This document shows positions 11,359-19,234 of a DNA stretch of 64,000 bases, one piece after another. The stretch is from CBDBCU01 sp965243185 (GTDB taxonomy: Bacteria; Chloroflexota; Dehalococcoidia; Lucifugimonadales; UBA3495), in the NCBI GenBank assembly GCA_965243185.1, contig OZ251531.1, positions 1,240,001-1,304,000 of the forward strand. Direction: 5' to 3'. Below the pieces are notes generated by a model. It ran no database searches. It was given only the letters and a program-made list of their open reading frames with translations, and had not been told where the DNA came from. Each line of letters begins with the position of its first letter. Position 1 is the stretch's first letter. The position numbers and the translations under genes are program-made.

Positions 11359-12609
11359 TTACCCCACAAACTTCCGAAACACCAGGCAGGCATTCTGTCC
11401 CCCAAAGCCAAAGGCGTTGGACAATACCGTATCTACTTCCTGCCGCCGCGCTACATTCGGCACATAGTCCAAATCGCACTCCGGGTCAGGGGTTTCATAG
11501 TTAATCGTTGGGTGAATTGTCCCGGTAACAATCGTATTGACGCAAGCCGCCGCTTCCAAAGAACCGGACGCCCCCAAAGAATGCCCCAGCATCGACTTGG
11601 TCGAGCTGATGGGGATTTGATACGCCCGCTCCCCGAACAGCCGCTTGATGGCGCGGGTTTCCACGGCGTCATTCAGCGGTGTCGAAGTGCCATGGGCGTT
11701 GATGTAGTCCACCGCCGCCAAATCCAGGCCGGCGTCCGCTACCGCCCGCCACATCGCTTCCGCCGCGCTGCCACCGGTCTCCTCCGGCTGTACCAGATGT
11801 CCCGCGTCCGCCGTACAGCCAAAACCGGCTACTTCCGCCAGGATAACGGCGTCCCGGGCTAGGGCGTGTTCCAACGACTCCAGTACCAGCAATGCCGAAC
11901 CTTCGGACGGTACAAAACCGTCCCGGTCGGCGTCAAAGGGACGGCTGGCTTTTTCCGGTTCATCATTCCGGGTGCTTAACGCCCGCATTACGGCAAAGCC
12001 AGCCAACCCCAACTGGCTGATGCCGGCTTCCGTCCCCCCGGCCAGTACCACATCCGCGCCGCCTTGGCGGATTAGCTGCAAGGCTTCCCCGATGGCTTGA
12101 TTCGAGGCGGCGCAGGCGGTAGTGGCGGTAGAGTTGTAGCCCTTGGCCCCAATGTGCTGGCTGACATTGGCCGCCGCCATATTGGGCAGCACCATCGGAA
12201 AGAAAAAAGGCGACATCCGCATCCCGCCCCGGGCTGCCAGAATACGGCAATTCTCCTCCAAAGTAGGAAAGCCGCCGTTGCCATTGCCCAGAATTATCCC
12301 CACCCGGTAAGCATCCTCCCGCTCCATTTTCAGCCCGGCCGCCGCTACCGCCGTCAACGCCGCCGCCACGGCCAGTTGGGAAAAGCGCGCCATCCGCCGG
12401 GCTTCCCGCCGGTCGATGTATTGGGCCGGGTCGAAATCCCGCACTTCCCCGGCAATGCGGCAGGGATAGCCGGTCGGGTCGCACAAGGTCATCGGCCCGA
12501 TGCCGGACTGGCCGGCCGTCAGGTTCGCCCAAAAAGCTTCCAGGGTTTGCCCCAAGGGGGTAATCGCCCCAACCCCGGTAACTACAACCCGTTTCCTTTC
12601 CCTAGCCAT
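11359..12609 (-). CDS. fabF: Beta-ketoacyl-ACP synthase II
   Basis: A 416-aa condensing enzyme of type II fatty-acid synthesis. It extends acyl-ACP by two carbons using malonyl-ACP. Catalytic residues are visible: Cys in TACAASNQAIGEAL, His in YINAHGTSTPLND, His in STKSMLGHSLGASG, and the glycine-rich SNAFGFGGQNACLVF at the end. The chosen ATG at 12609 gives MARERKRVVVTGVG, the normal family start. The open frame continues 23 codons upstream without resemblance. No acpP, fabD or fabG is adjacent, so it stands alone and convergent to ruvX. Confidence 0.95.
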   Translation of the reverse strand: MARERKRVVVTGVGAITPLGQTLEAFWANLTAGQSGIGPMTLCDPTGYPCRIAGEVRDFDPAQYIDRREARRMARFSQLAVAAALTAVAAAGLKMEREDAYRVGIILGNGNGGFPTLEENCRILAARGGMRMSPFFFPMVLPNMAAANVSQHIGAKGYNSTATTACAASNQAIGEALQLIRQGGADVVLAGGTEAGISQLGLAGFAVMRALSTRNDEPEKASRPFDADRDGFVPSEGSALLVLESLEHALARDAVILAEVAGFGCTADAGHLVQPEETGGSAAEAMWRAVADAGLDLAAVDYINAHGTSTPLNDAVETRAIKRLFGERAYQIPISSTKSMLGHSLGASGSLEAAACVNTIVTGTIHPTINYETPDPECDLDYVPNVARRQEVDTVLSNAFGFGGQNACLVFRKFVG

Positions 12610-12780
12610 CGCCGCAACCGTTTTTCTATGGATAACCCCGCGCTCCCTAGCTGTCATTTGAGCAGTAGGCAAGTGCATTAGCCCTGATTATTGACGCCCC
12701 AGACAACTTACACCGCAACTGTGTCATTCCGACCAACGGGAGGAATCTAAAAATCTCGAGAGGAGTCAAAGGCGGGTATT

Positions 12781-13455
12781 TTAGGGCGTGTTCACGCTAA
12801 AAGGGCGGTGCAGCAGCTCAAAGATGCACGCCAGCAGGACAAAGCCCAGATACATAAAGTCCAGCTGGTCGTAGCGGGTGAAAATCCGCCGAACCCGCTT
12901 CAGCCGCCCGAACAACCGCTCCACCGCGTTGCGCTCCCGATACAACTCCTGATCGTAGTCCCATTTGACCTTGCGCTGTCGCCGCGGCGGCGCCACCGGC
13001 CAATAGCCCAAATCGGCAGCCAACTGCCGGGTAACATTCCCCTCATAGGCTCGATCCATCAGCAGATAGGCCGGCGGCTCCTGCGGCCCCCGCCAGGTCA
13101 GCAGTTTCCGCCCTTCCCCTCCATCATGCGCCTGCCCGGAGAAAGGGCCACGGCCAAAGCCGTGCGGTCGTCAGCGGCCAGCCCATGGACTTTGGTGTTC
13201 CGCCCGCCGTGGGATTTGCCTAAGGCTTGCGGCACCTTTTTTTCGGCGCCCCGGTAGCGTCCGGATGCCCTTTGACACTGGTACTGTCCAATGCCAGAAC
13301 ATCCCAATGCTACGGCAGCGCCCCGATTTCTTGCAGCCTTGCTCGGCCAGATACAGGACGGCATTGAGGACTTGCAAGTTGGACAGATTGACACTCCCTC
13401 GCGGCACCGGGAACAGATGGGCAACCTGCTGATATTGCTCCTCCGTGATTTCCAT
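12781..13455 (-). pseudogene. IS427-type transposase, deleted and frameshifted
   Basis: The start MEITEEQYQQVAHLFPVPRG and LNAVLYLAEQGCK match the N-terminus of IS427-group transposases. The next expected 45 or so residues (the WRGLPKRFG region) are missing, and the reading jumps to LALDSTSVKGHPDATGAPKK with the first catalytic Asp. An A7 run then shifts frame into GKSHGGRNTKVHGLAADDRT, the usual programmed site of the group. A further single-base loss after SPG shifts again before LLMDRAYEG (second Asp) and ERNAVERLFGRLKRVRRIF (Glu). The catalytic residues survive but the deletion and the second shift make it inactive. Confidence 0.85.
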
Positions 13456-13524
13456 ACCGCAACTCCCGCCCAAGCCCCAAAGTTCTCCCCATTCTACCAC
13501 CATCGCTCCAGTGTGAACACGCCC
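12784..13524 (-). mobile_element. Decayed IS5-superfamily (IS427-type) element
   Basis: Terminal inverted repeats GGGCGTGTTCACGCT (left) and GGGCGTGTTCACACT (right, read inward) bound 741 bp. A TA dinucleotide flanks each end, the target duplication of the IS427 group. The element sits inside a palindromic genomic repeat: the left flank has GTCATTCCGACCAACGGG, and the right flank has the partner TTTGGTCAGAATGAC. It is about 130 bp shorter than typical relatives because of an internal deletion. Confidence 0.85.
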
Positions 13525-13649
13525 TAGATTCCTTCCTTTGGTCAGAATGACATAGCCATAGTGTCGGTCATCCGGGGCGTCAGTAATTAGTGGGAACACG
13601 CCATAAGTTGAGGATAGATGCGCGGCCAACCGCGGCGGATTTGCTATCC

Positions 13650-15740
13650 TTATTTCCCGGGCGGCAATTCTACTTCCCAAACCCGCCCCGAACCCGGCTC
13701 GAACTGCCCCGTCCTAACCCGGCTAATCGGATATTCCGGCAACTCCACCACCGCGATACACTCCCCATCCACCATCATCCCCCGCCGGCTGAAATCAAAA
13801 TCCCGATTCTCATACCCGTAACGCTGCGCCCACCCCGGCAAATCCCCCATCCGCATCGGCTCGATATGCAGGAAAAACCGCGCCGCCGTATCCCCCGCCG
13901 CGCACCGTTCCCGGTAATAAGTTAGCCTCTTGTCGTTGCGATACAGATCAAAACCGCCGCCCTGAGCCACTAGCTCCCCGGCCGCCGCCTTCAACCCCTC
14001 AAAATAATCCGCCTTGCTTGCCCCAAACTCCGCCGCATCAAAAACCCGCCCCGGCGGATAGCGCAGTATCACCCCATCCGCCAAATCCGCCACCACCTGA
14101 ATCCCCGGCAATGCCCGCGCCTCGAACTCGTTATACCGGTAAAAGCCGGCGGCTTCGGCAGAGTCCTTGAACCAGACAATCGGCCGCCCTTCGGTATCTA
14201 ACCCCCGCCGCTGGGCCATCGCCGCCAAGTCGAAACTCAGGGTTTGATACTTGCCCGGCGGCGCGGCGCGGTCGGCGGCCCACAACGCATAAGGGTTATT
14301 GCTGATAAACTTGCTTTCCGCTCCCGCCGCCCGCACATAGTCCAGCGTCTCCGAACCCGACCAATAAGCCGTGTTATACAGCCGGTCAATGTATCCTGAC
14401 TCCAGTCCCCGCGCGGTACGGTCAAAGTTTATCCAAAGGGCGGTCCCGGCGTTGAGCAGGACGCCCAGGGCGATAATTCCGACCAAAACCCGCCGCGCTA
14501 TCAGTAAGCGGCCGCTCAACGGACTGGACAGCAATTTGTCCAGCAAACAAGCCGCCGCCAGCAGCAGCGGCACATACAAGGGCAGCAAATAGCGGCCATC
14601 CGTTGCCCCCCAAACATAGAACAGCGGCATAACCACCGCCAAAAACGCCAGGTAGGACGGCGCAAAAATCGCCAAGGGAATCATCAGCCCCCGGCCGCCT
14701 CGGCCGCCCCCGGCCGTGGCTGGTGCCGGCGGCCGCCGGCGGCTGGCCCATAAAATGCCGATGGCGGCCGCCAGGATTGCAGCGGCGGCGGCCAGCGCGC
14801 TATAAGTGAGCCAGTCCGGCCCGGCCGCCGGCAGCAGCCACTGTCCCAACGCCTCGATCGGCTGCTCCAGCAGCTCCCCCACCGCATCCCCGCGCTTTTC
14901 CGTCCGCGGCCCGGTAAAAGTCCCGGACACCAGCCAGTTGCGACCCAAGTTCACCGCCAACGGTAACGCCGCCGCCAGCCCGAACCCCAAAGCGGCCCAG
15001 ACCCGGGCCGCCTTGCGCCATCCCCCGCCCGGCAGCAATATCAGCAGCGCGCCGCTGCCGATCAGAACTACGCCGGGGTAGCGGGTCACCGCCGCCAGGG
15101 CCGCCAAGACTGCCGCCAGCAGTAGCGGCCGCCATTGCCGCCACCGACTTCTTTCCGTATCGACCCTGTGATATGCCGCCAATTGCAGCAACGCCAGTAG
15201 CGTAAAGATAACGAACAGTGGATCCGACATCAAAGTGGCGAAATGATGGTTGAAATCTACCGATACCGCCAGCAGCCCGGTCGCCGCCACGGCTACCATT
15301 GACGACCGCAGGTTAACCCGCAGCCATAACCCCGCAGTCAGGATGACCAGCCCAAAAACCAGGGCGTTGAGCCAACGGCCGGTTTCGGCCGCCGCTATGC
15401 CGAAAAGGGAAAGGAATGCCATTAGCAGGGGGAATAAGGCCGGCTTATCGGTCAGGGGGGCGTCCCGGGAGTGCTGCAAGCCCTCGCCGGCGGCCAGGTT
15501 CAGCCCCGCTGATAAGAAAGTGGTACCATCCGCGGTAAGCCCGGCCCCATAAGTAGCGGTACGCAGTAGAATATGCGCCGCCCCGGCCACGGACAGCAGC
15601 AGAATAATCAAAAGGCTGGGTTGGGCAACGGCGCGGGCAACAGCTGCGCCTACTGGAGCGCCGGTTTCCCGGCAGAACAGAGCAAAGGGGAAAAAGCGGG
15701 GCATCCTGGCGTTCTCTCGGGCGGCGGCCGGGAACGGCAA
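13650..15740 (-). CDS. Multispanning membrane glycosyltransferase-like protein (GT39/PMT type)
   Basis: A protein of up to 696 residues with about ten hydrophobic segments between residues 35 and 430. After the first segment comes TADGTTFLSAGLNLAAGEGL with a DAPLTDKPALFPLLMA loop. This is the periplasmic acidic loop layout of lipid-linked-sugar transferases (ArnT/PMT/GT39). The soluble C-terminus (residues 440-690) ends in a domain with FDLYRNDKRLTYYRERC, FFLHIEPMRMGDLP, YENRDFDFSRRG and EYPISRVRTGQFE. The same domain occurs in the other membrane transferase of this window. It lies immediately after the tmRNA on the same strand. The start is uncertain: ATG 15740 or ATG 15704. Donor and acceptor are unknown. 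Confidence 0.75.
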   Translation of the reverse strand: MPFPAAARENARMPRFFPFALFCRETGAPVGAAVARAVAQPSLLIILLLSVAGAAHILLRTATYGAGLTADGTTFLSAGLNLAAGEGLQHSRDAPLTDKPALFPLLMAFLSLFGIAAAETGRWLNALVFGLVILTAGLWLRVNLRSSMVAVAATGLLAVSVDFNHHFATLMSDPLFVIFTLLALLQLAAYHRVDTERSRWRQWRPLLLAAVLAALAAVTRYPGVVLIGSGALLILLPGGGWRKAARVWAALGFGLAAALPLAVNLGRNWLVSGTFTGPRTEKRGDAVGELLEQPIEALGQWLLPAAGPDWLTYSALAAAAAILAAAIGILWASRRRPPAPATAGGGRGGRGLMIPLAIFAPSYLAFLAVVMPLFYVWGATDGRYLLPLYVPLLLAAACLLDKLLSSPLSGRLLIARRVLVGIIALGVLLNAGTALWINFDRTARGLESGYIDRLYNTAYWSGSETLDYVRAAGAESKFISNNPYALWAADRAAPPGKYQTLSFDLAAMAQRRGLDTEGRPIVWFKDSAEAAGFYRYNEFEARALPGIQVVADLADGVILRYPPGRVFDAAEFGASKADYFEGLKAAAGELVAQGGGFDLYRNDKRLTYYRERCAAGDTAARFFLHIEPMRMGDLPGWAQRYGYENRDFDFSRRGMMVDGECIAVVELPEYPISRVRTGQFEPGSGRVWEVELPPGK

Positions 15741-15772
15741 TGCCTGATTGCGGTCCTGATTGTAGTATTGAT

Positions 15773-16128
15773 TGGTGGAGACGGGGGAGAGTCGAACTCC
15801 CCGTCCAAAAGGCCCCTTGGCTAGATCTACTACAAGCTTGTCCAGCGTTTTGTTTCTCGCCTGCTCGAACTTCCGCCGGCAAAATTTCCCGCAGGCCAGC
15901 CGCTAAATCTTAAATTGCCCCTATCGGCAGGTCAGGACAACCGCATCCCGGTCTGATGGCGCCCACAGCCCCGCATCCGGGAATAGCAGGGTGCAGACGT
16001 AGCCGCGGCTAGGCGGCTAGTGCGAATTCACGTTCGCCAGTTACTTTTTTGCCACCGTTTTAACGAGGTCGATGGCGCCTCGGCTTGCAATCTGCCCCGG
16101 AACGCTCCTGTCGAACCCGCGCGTCCCC
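15773..16128 (-). ncRNA. ssrA: Transfer-messenger RNA (tmRNA)
   Basis: A 356-nt RNA read on the minus strand. The 5' end GGGGACGCGCGGGTTCGACAG and the 3' end GACGGGGAGTTCGACTCTCC followed by CGTCTCCACCA form the tRNA-like domain, with the T-arm and encoded CCA clear. The tag frame at 16038-16009 follows AAAAAAGTAACT and reads GGC GAA CGT GAA TTC GCA CTA GCC GCC TAG, giving GEREFALAA. The ALAA end is the usual degradation signal for ClpXP-type proteases. The tag start with Gly and the sequence GERE resemble the Dehalococcoides tag as I recall it. It rescues stalled ribosomes together with SmpB, which is not in this window. Confidence 0.96.
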
Positions 16129-16141
16129 AATGACATTAGTT

Positions 16142-16170
16142 ATTATACTACCCCCGGAGTCCTTTGTCAA
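16142..16170 (-). promoter_or_regulatory. Perfect consensus promoter of ssrA
   Basis: On the minus strand TTGACA and TATAAT are separated by exactly 17 bases. The predicted start near 16135 is about seven bases before the mature tmRNA 5' end. Confidence 0.92.
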
Positions 16171-16471
16171 ATGTTTTTTGCCGCCAATTTAGGGCTATCG
16201 CACATCGCAATCGTCCTTACCGCCCGTCTCCACCGTCATTCCCACGAAAGGGGGAAACCAGAGTCGCCAGGTATATACGCTACCCCTGTTGGATAATTAC
16301 CGCCGCGGCGGCGTAGCGCAGCAGTTTGCGCCGCCTATCCCCATCTGCTACACTGAACGCAGCGATGATTGACCAGTCCGAATACGGCATAACCGCCGTA
16401 ACTTTTGAGCGACGATTGCCTAGTCATCCCAGCCATCCCGCCAACCCACATCATCACTTCGGGGCATCCCT
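16171..16471. other. Intergenic region upstream of hrcA
   Basis: It holds a palindromic repeat fragment (CCGTCATTCCCACGAAAGGG near 16231) of the kind that recurs near 37.6-39.1 kb. A possible plus-strand promoter, TTGCGC-17-TACACT, lies about 110 bases before hrcA. No CIRCE operator (TTAGCACTC-N9-GAGTGCTAA) is visible, so hrcA is not obviously self-controlled here. Confidence 0.4.
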
Positions 16472-17518
16472 ATGCTGAACCACCGCGCCGGCCGCGTCCT
16501 GAACATCCTGGTCAACGAATACATCACCAGCGCCAGCCCCGTGGCGTCCGAGGAAATCGCCCGCCTTTCCCCCGACAAAGTCAGCCCGGCCACCGTCCGC
16601 AACGCTATGTCCCAACTGGCCGAAGCCGGCTACATCTCCCGCCCCCACATCTCCGCCGGCGCCGTCCCCTCCGACCGCGGCTACCGCTACTATGTCGAAT
16701 CCCTCGAGGAACCGCCCCCGCCCCGCGGCCTCCGCAACCAGCTGCGCGACAACATCCCCCAAGCCGACCCCGATTTGGCCGCTTGGAGCCGCCGCTGCGC
16801 CGCCATCCTCTCCCGCCTCGCCACCAATATGGCCATCGTTACCGTGCCGCAATTCCGTTCCCCACGCCTCAAAAGCCTGCAACTGGTCTATCTCGAGGAA
16901 CTCACCGCCTTGCTCATTATCGTCTTGCAGGAAGCCCGCCTCCTGCGCCGCCTGTTGCCCCTCGAGGAACCCTCCAGCCAGGAAAAACTGAACCAGATTG
17001 CCCACGGACTGAACGATTGCCTCAGCGGGCGCAACTGGGCTGAAATCGCCGCCGCCCCAAGCCGCTTCAACCCCTTGGAGGAACAGGTGCGCCAGAACGC
17101 CTTGGCCATGCTGCGCGCGGAGGACAACTACAATCCTCCGGAGCATTATGTGGACGGCTTGCGCTGGCTCCTGAACCAGCCGGAAATGACCCGGGGCAGC
17201 CAAGCCCGGGAACTGGTCGAACTCCTCGAGGAACGGGTATTGTTAGGCAGCCTCCTCTCCGAACTCCCCGACAGCGGCGACATCGCCGTCTATATCGGCG
17301 GCGAAAACCAGGAGGAACCCCTGCGGCCCTTCGGCGTAATCCTCTGCCAATACGGCGTCCCCCAGCAAGCCGGCGGCGCTATCTGCGTCATCGGCCCCAC
17401 CCGAATGAGCTACGCCGCCGCCATCAGCGGCGTCCGCTTCCTCTCCACCTTCATGAGCCGCCGCGTCCTCGACTTCTACGGCGGCTCCTCCGTTGCCGCC
17501 GCCAAGGGACTGGAATAG
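16472..17518 (+). CDS. hrcA: Heat-inducible transcription repressor HrcA
   Basis: A 348-aa repressor that binds CIRCE operators of chaperone operons. The N-terminal winged helix is recognisable: AGRVLNILVNEYITSASPV, SPATVRNAMSQLAEAGYI, and HISAGAVPSDRGYRYYV. The C-terminal GAF-like part ends with FGVILCQYGVPQQAGGAICV and GPTRMSYAAAISGVRFLSTF, the standard family closing motif. It is usually the first gene of a grpE-dnaK-dnaJ operon; none of these follows here, so the regulator is detached. Its ribosome site is weak (CGGGGC about 8 bases before ATG). Confidence 0.93.
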   Translation: MLNHRAGRVLNILVNEYITSASPVASEEIARLSPDKVSPATVRNAMSQLAEAGYISRPHISAGAVPSDRGYRYYVESLEEPPPPRGLRNQLRDNIPQADPDLAAWSRRCAAILSRLATNMAIVTVPQFRSPRLKSLQLVYLEELTALLIIVLQEARLLRRLLPLEEPSSQEKLNQIAHGLNDCLSGRNWAEIAAAPSRFNPLEEQVRQNALAMLRAEDNYNPPEHYVDGLRWLLNQPEMTRGSQARELVELLEERVLLGSLLSELPDSGDIAVYIGGENQEEPLRPFGVILCQYGVPQQAGGAICVIGPTRMSYAAAISGVRFLSTFMSRRVLDFYGGSSVAAAKGLE

Positions 17519-17659
17519 GGGATGGGCGTTACTATGGCGTGTTGACATTCAGCGTTGACAAAGCTCCCCTCACCACATTATACGGGAGAAAGGAAATGCT
17601 GAAGTTCATTGGCAACTTATTTAAGCCATCCGCGGCTAAGTCCGGCGGCACGGGCGAAG

Positions 17660-17933
17660 CTCCCTCCATCGTGGGTGCGTAGTGGGACGGCACCCGCAGC
17701 ACTACGGCTATGGCGTCAAGGTCGGGGCAAGCTACCAAGTCCCGCCAATCGGCAAAGGCCAGTTTGGCCCCGTACTTTTGGGCCGATTCCTGGGCACTTT
17801 CTATTCGGGTGGTGCAGACGGCGGTCAGCTCGAACTCCGGGCTGGCGACTACCGCCGGCAGATGGGAACGGGGCGCCCAACCGAGATGGATGTTGGCGCC
17901 GATAATGCCGAGGCGTATCTAGTCCGCAGCCAT
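17660..17933 (-). pseudogene. N-terminal fragment of a Gfo/Idh/MocA-family oxidoreductase
   Basis: On the minus strand an ATG at 17933 (AAGGAG upstream) reads MAAD, then a TAG stop, then an intact stretch IRLGIIGANIHLGWAPRSHL, with FELTAVCTTRIESAQ, KLAFADWRDLVACPD and AVVLRVPSHYAPTMEG. This is the Rossmann NAD(P)-binding half of the GFO/IDH/MocA family (G-x-x-G-A-N near the start). Homology stops abruptly near 17660 and the catalytic half is absent. It borders the accessory island and looks like a leftover of the ancestral locus. Confidence 0.75.
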
Positions 17934-17998
17934 AGTTTCATCGCTCCTTGCTGGTAGTTGGGGTAGGGTAGGCATAATTTACCACAGACCGGCGGGAA

Positions 17999-18027
17999 TT
18001 GCCGGGTGGGTTGGCAATGGGTATAAT
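17999..18027 (+). promoter_or_regulatory. Probable promoter of the TPR gene
   Basis: TTGCCG and a perfect TATAAT are spaced by 17 bases. Initiation near 18034 would give a leader of about 65 bases before the TPR protein start. Confidence 0.6.
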
Positions 18028-18099
18028 GGGGGGCATAGTGCGGGAACGGGCGGGACGGACGGTTAAACCTAGCAAGGAACGGGAATAGGAGCGTAACAA

Positions 18100-18984
18100 A
18101 TGGCGGAGTTCAACGAATTGGAGCCGACTGAGGAGCAGTCTAATGCCTTGGGGGATACGGCGGCATACCTCGACCGGGGCCGTGACCATATTTCCAAAGG
18201 GGAGTATGACTTGGCAATTGCCGACTTCAGCCAAGCCATTGCCTTGAATCCCCAAGATGCAGAGGCTTGCCTCAGCCGGGGGCTTGCCTATTGTGTCAAA
18301 GGGGAGTATGACTTGGCTATCGCCGACCTCGACCGATCTGTTGCCCTTGACCCTGGTTATGCCTCCGCTTACGGTAGCCGAGGGATTGCCTACTCCTACA
18401 AAGGGGAGTATGACTTGGCTATCGCCGACCTCAGCCAGGCCATTGCCTTGAACCCTGACTATGCCCCTGCCTACAGTGGTCGTGGCCTTGTCTATGAATC
18501 TAAAGGAGAGTATGACTTGGCGATTGCCGATTTCAGTCAATCTATCGCCTTAGACCCGGGCGATGCAGACTCTTACTACAACCGGGGCAATGCCTACCTC
18601 GACATCGGGGAGTATGATTTGGCGATTGCCGACCTCAGCCAATCCATTGCCTTGAATCCCGACTATGCCTTTGCGTACTTTGACCGAGGGGATGCCCATG
18701 CGTCTAAAGGGGAGTATGATTTGGCGGTTGCCGACTACAGCCAAGCTATTGCCCTGGATCCTAGCGACGCGGATACTTACCACAACCGGGGTCTTGCCCT
18801 TGCGTCCGAGGAGAAGTACGCACCGGCAATCGCGTACTACAGCCAAGCCATTATCCTGAATCCCAACGATGGATTGGCTTACCGCTATCGGAGTATGGCT
18901 TACCGGGAGTTGGGTAATGAAGCCCAAGCTGATGCGGATGAGGAACGGGCCGCCGAGTTGAATCCGGAGTTGGGAAACCGGTAG
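18100..18984 (+). CDS. Tetratricopeptide-repeat protein (about eight TPRs)
   Basis: A 294-aa soluble protein made almost entirely of 34-residue TPR units. Each unit runs roughly AYxxRGxAYxxKGEYDLAIA followed by DxSQAIALNPxYAx. Such superhelical scaffolds bind partner proteins or peptides. Units 1-6 are very alike in DNA too (the 102-base period keeps GGGGAGTATGACTTGGC nearly unchanged), so the array has probably grown by recent tandem duplication. The last unit diverges (YRELGNEAQADADEERAAEL). A TAGGAG ribosome site is ten bases before the ATG. No signal peptide or membrane anchor is seen. It sits at the left side of the accessory island; its partner is unknown. Confidence 0.85.
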   Translation: MAEFNELEPTEEQSNALGDTAAYLDRGRDHISKGEYDLAIADFSQAIALNPQDAEACLSRGLAYCVKGEYDLAIADLDRSVALDPGYASAYGSRGIAYSYKGEYDLAIADLSQAIALNPDYAPAYSGRGLVYESKGEYDLAIADFSQSIALDPGDADSYYNRGNAYLDIGEYDLAIADLSQSIALNPDYAFAYFDRGDAHASKGEYDLAVADYSQAIALDPSDADTYHNRGLALASEEKYAPAIAYYSQAIILNPNDGLAYRYRSMAYRELGNEAQADADEERAAELNPELGNR

Positions 18985-19000
18985 TAAGGGGGGAAACCGG

Positions 19001-19174
19001 ATGAACGGCAGTTCTGCCTGGCGGTTTCAGTTGGCGCCGGGGCTGTCCATTTGCCGTATGCTTAACGGGATGGGGCCGGTGTCCGGGGCGCACGGGCGCA
19101 TTGACCCGACGGCGGCCATCCGCATTAGGTTTGACTATGCGGATGCCGGCTTTACCACTTGGTGGCAAGGTTAG
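19001..19174 (+). pseudogene. N-terminal fragment of an aldo/keto reductase
   Basis: A 57-codon frame with a ribosome site (GGGGGGAAACCGGATG) reads MNGSSAWRFQLAPGLSICRM, then LNGMGPVSGAHGRIDPTAAI and FDYADAGFTTWWQG, then stop. This is the start of an aldo/keto reductase (LAPGLSICRVLNG... and DYxDAGFTTWD pattern), cut just where the catalytic Asp-Tyr segment should begin. Together with the oxidoreductase fragment at 17.7 kb it marks a disrupted ancestral region now occupied by the helicase/methyltransferase pair. Confidence 0.65.
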
Positions 19175-19234
19175 GGCGGCGGCGTTGGGGGGCGTTGAGG
19201 ATTGGATGTTGCCCAAGCCGGCGGTCTTACTTAG

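Noticed and set aside
16471..16474. Expected CIRCE operator or grpE/dnaK genes near hrcA
   Set aside because: Neither is present in the flanks examined.
16365..16478. A 37-codon frame overlapping the hrcA start
   Set aside because: No ribosome site and no sequence resemblance; possible leader but unsupported.
17530..17560. GGCGTGTTGACATTCAGCG, similar to the end of the IS427-type element, and another at about 30430
   Set aside because: Only a single short end each, with no partner end or transposase; cannot be separated from chance.
17595..17681. A 28-codon frame with GAGAAAGGAA before its ATG and a TTGACA upstream
   Set aside because: The predicted transcription start would exclude the ribosome site, and the region is debris at the island margin.
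18100..18984. Regular 102-bp repeats considered as a CRISPR array or satellite
   Set aside because: The repeats are contiguous, in frame, and encode canonical TPR units; there are no spacers.
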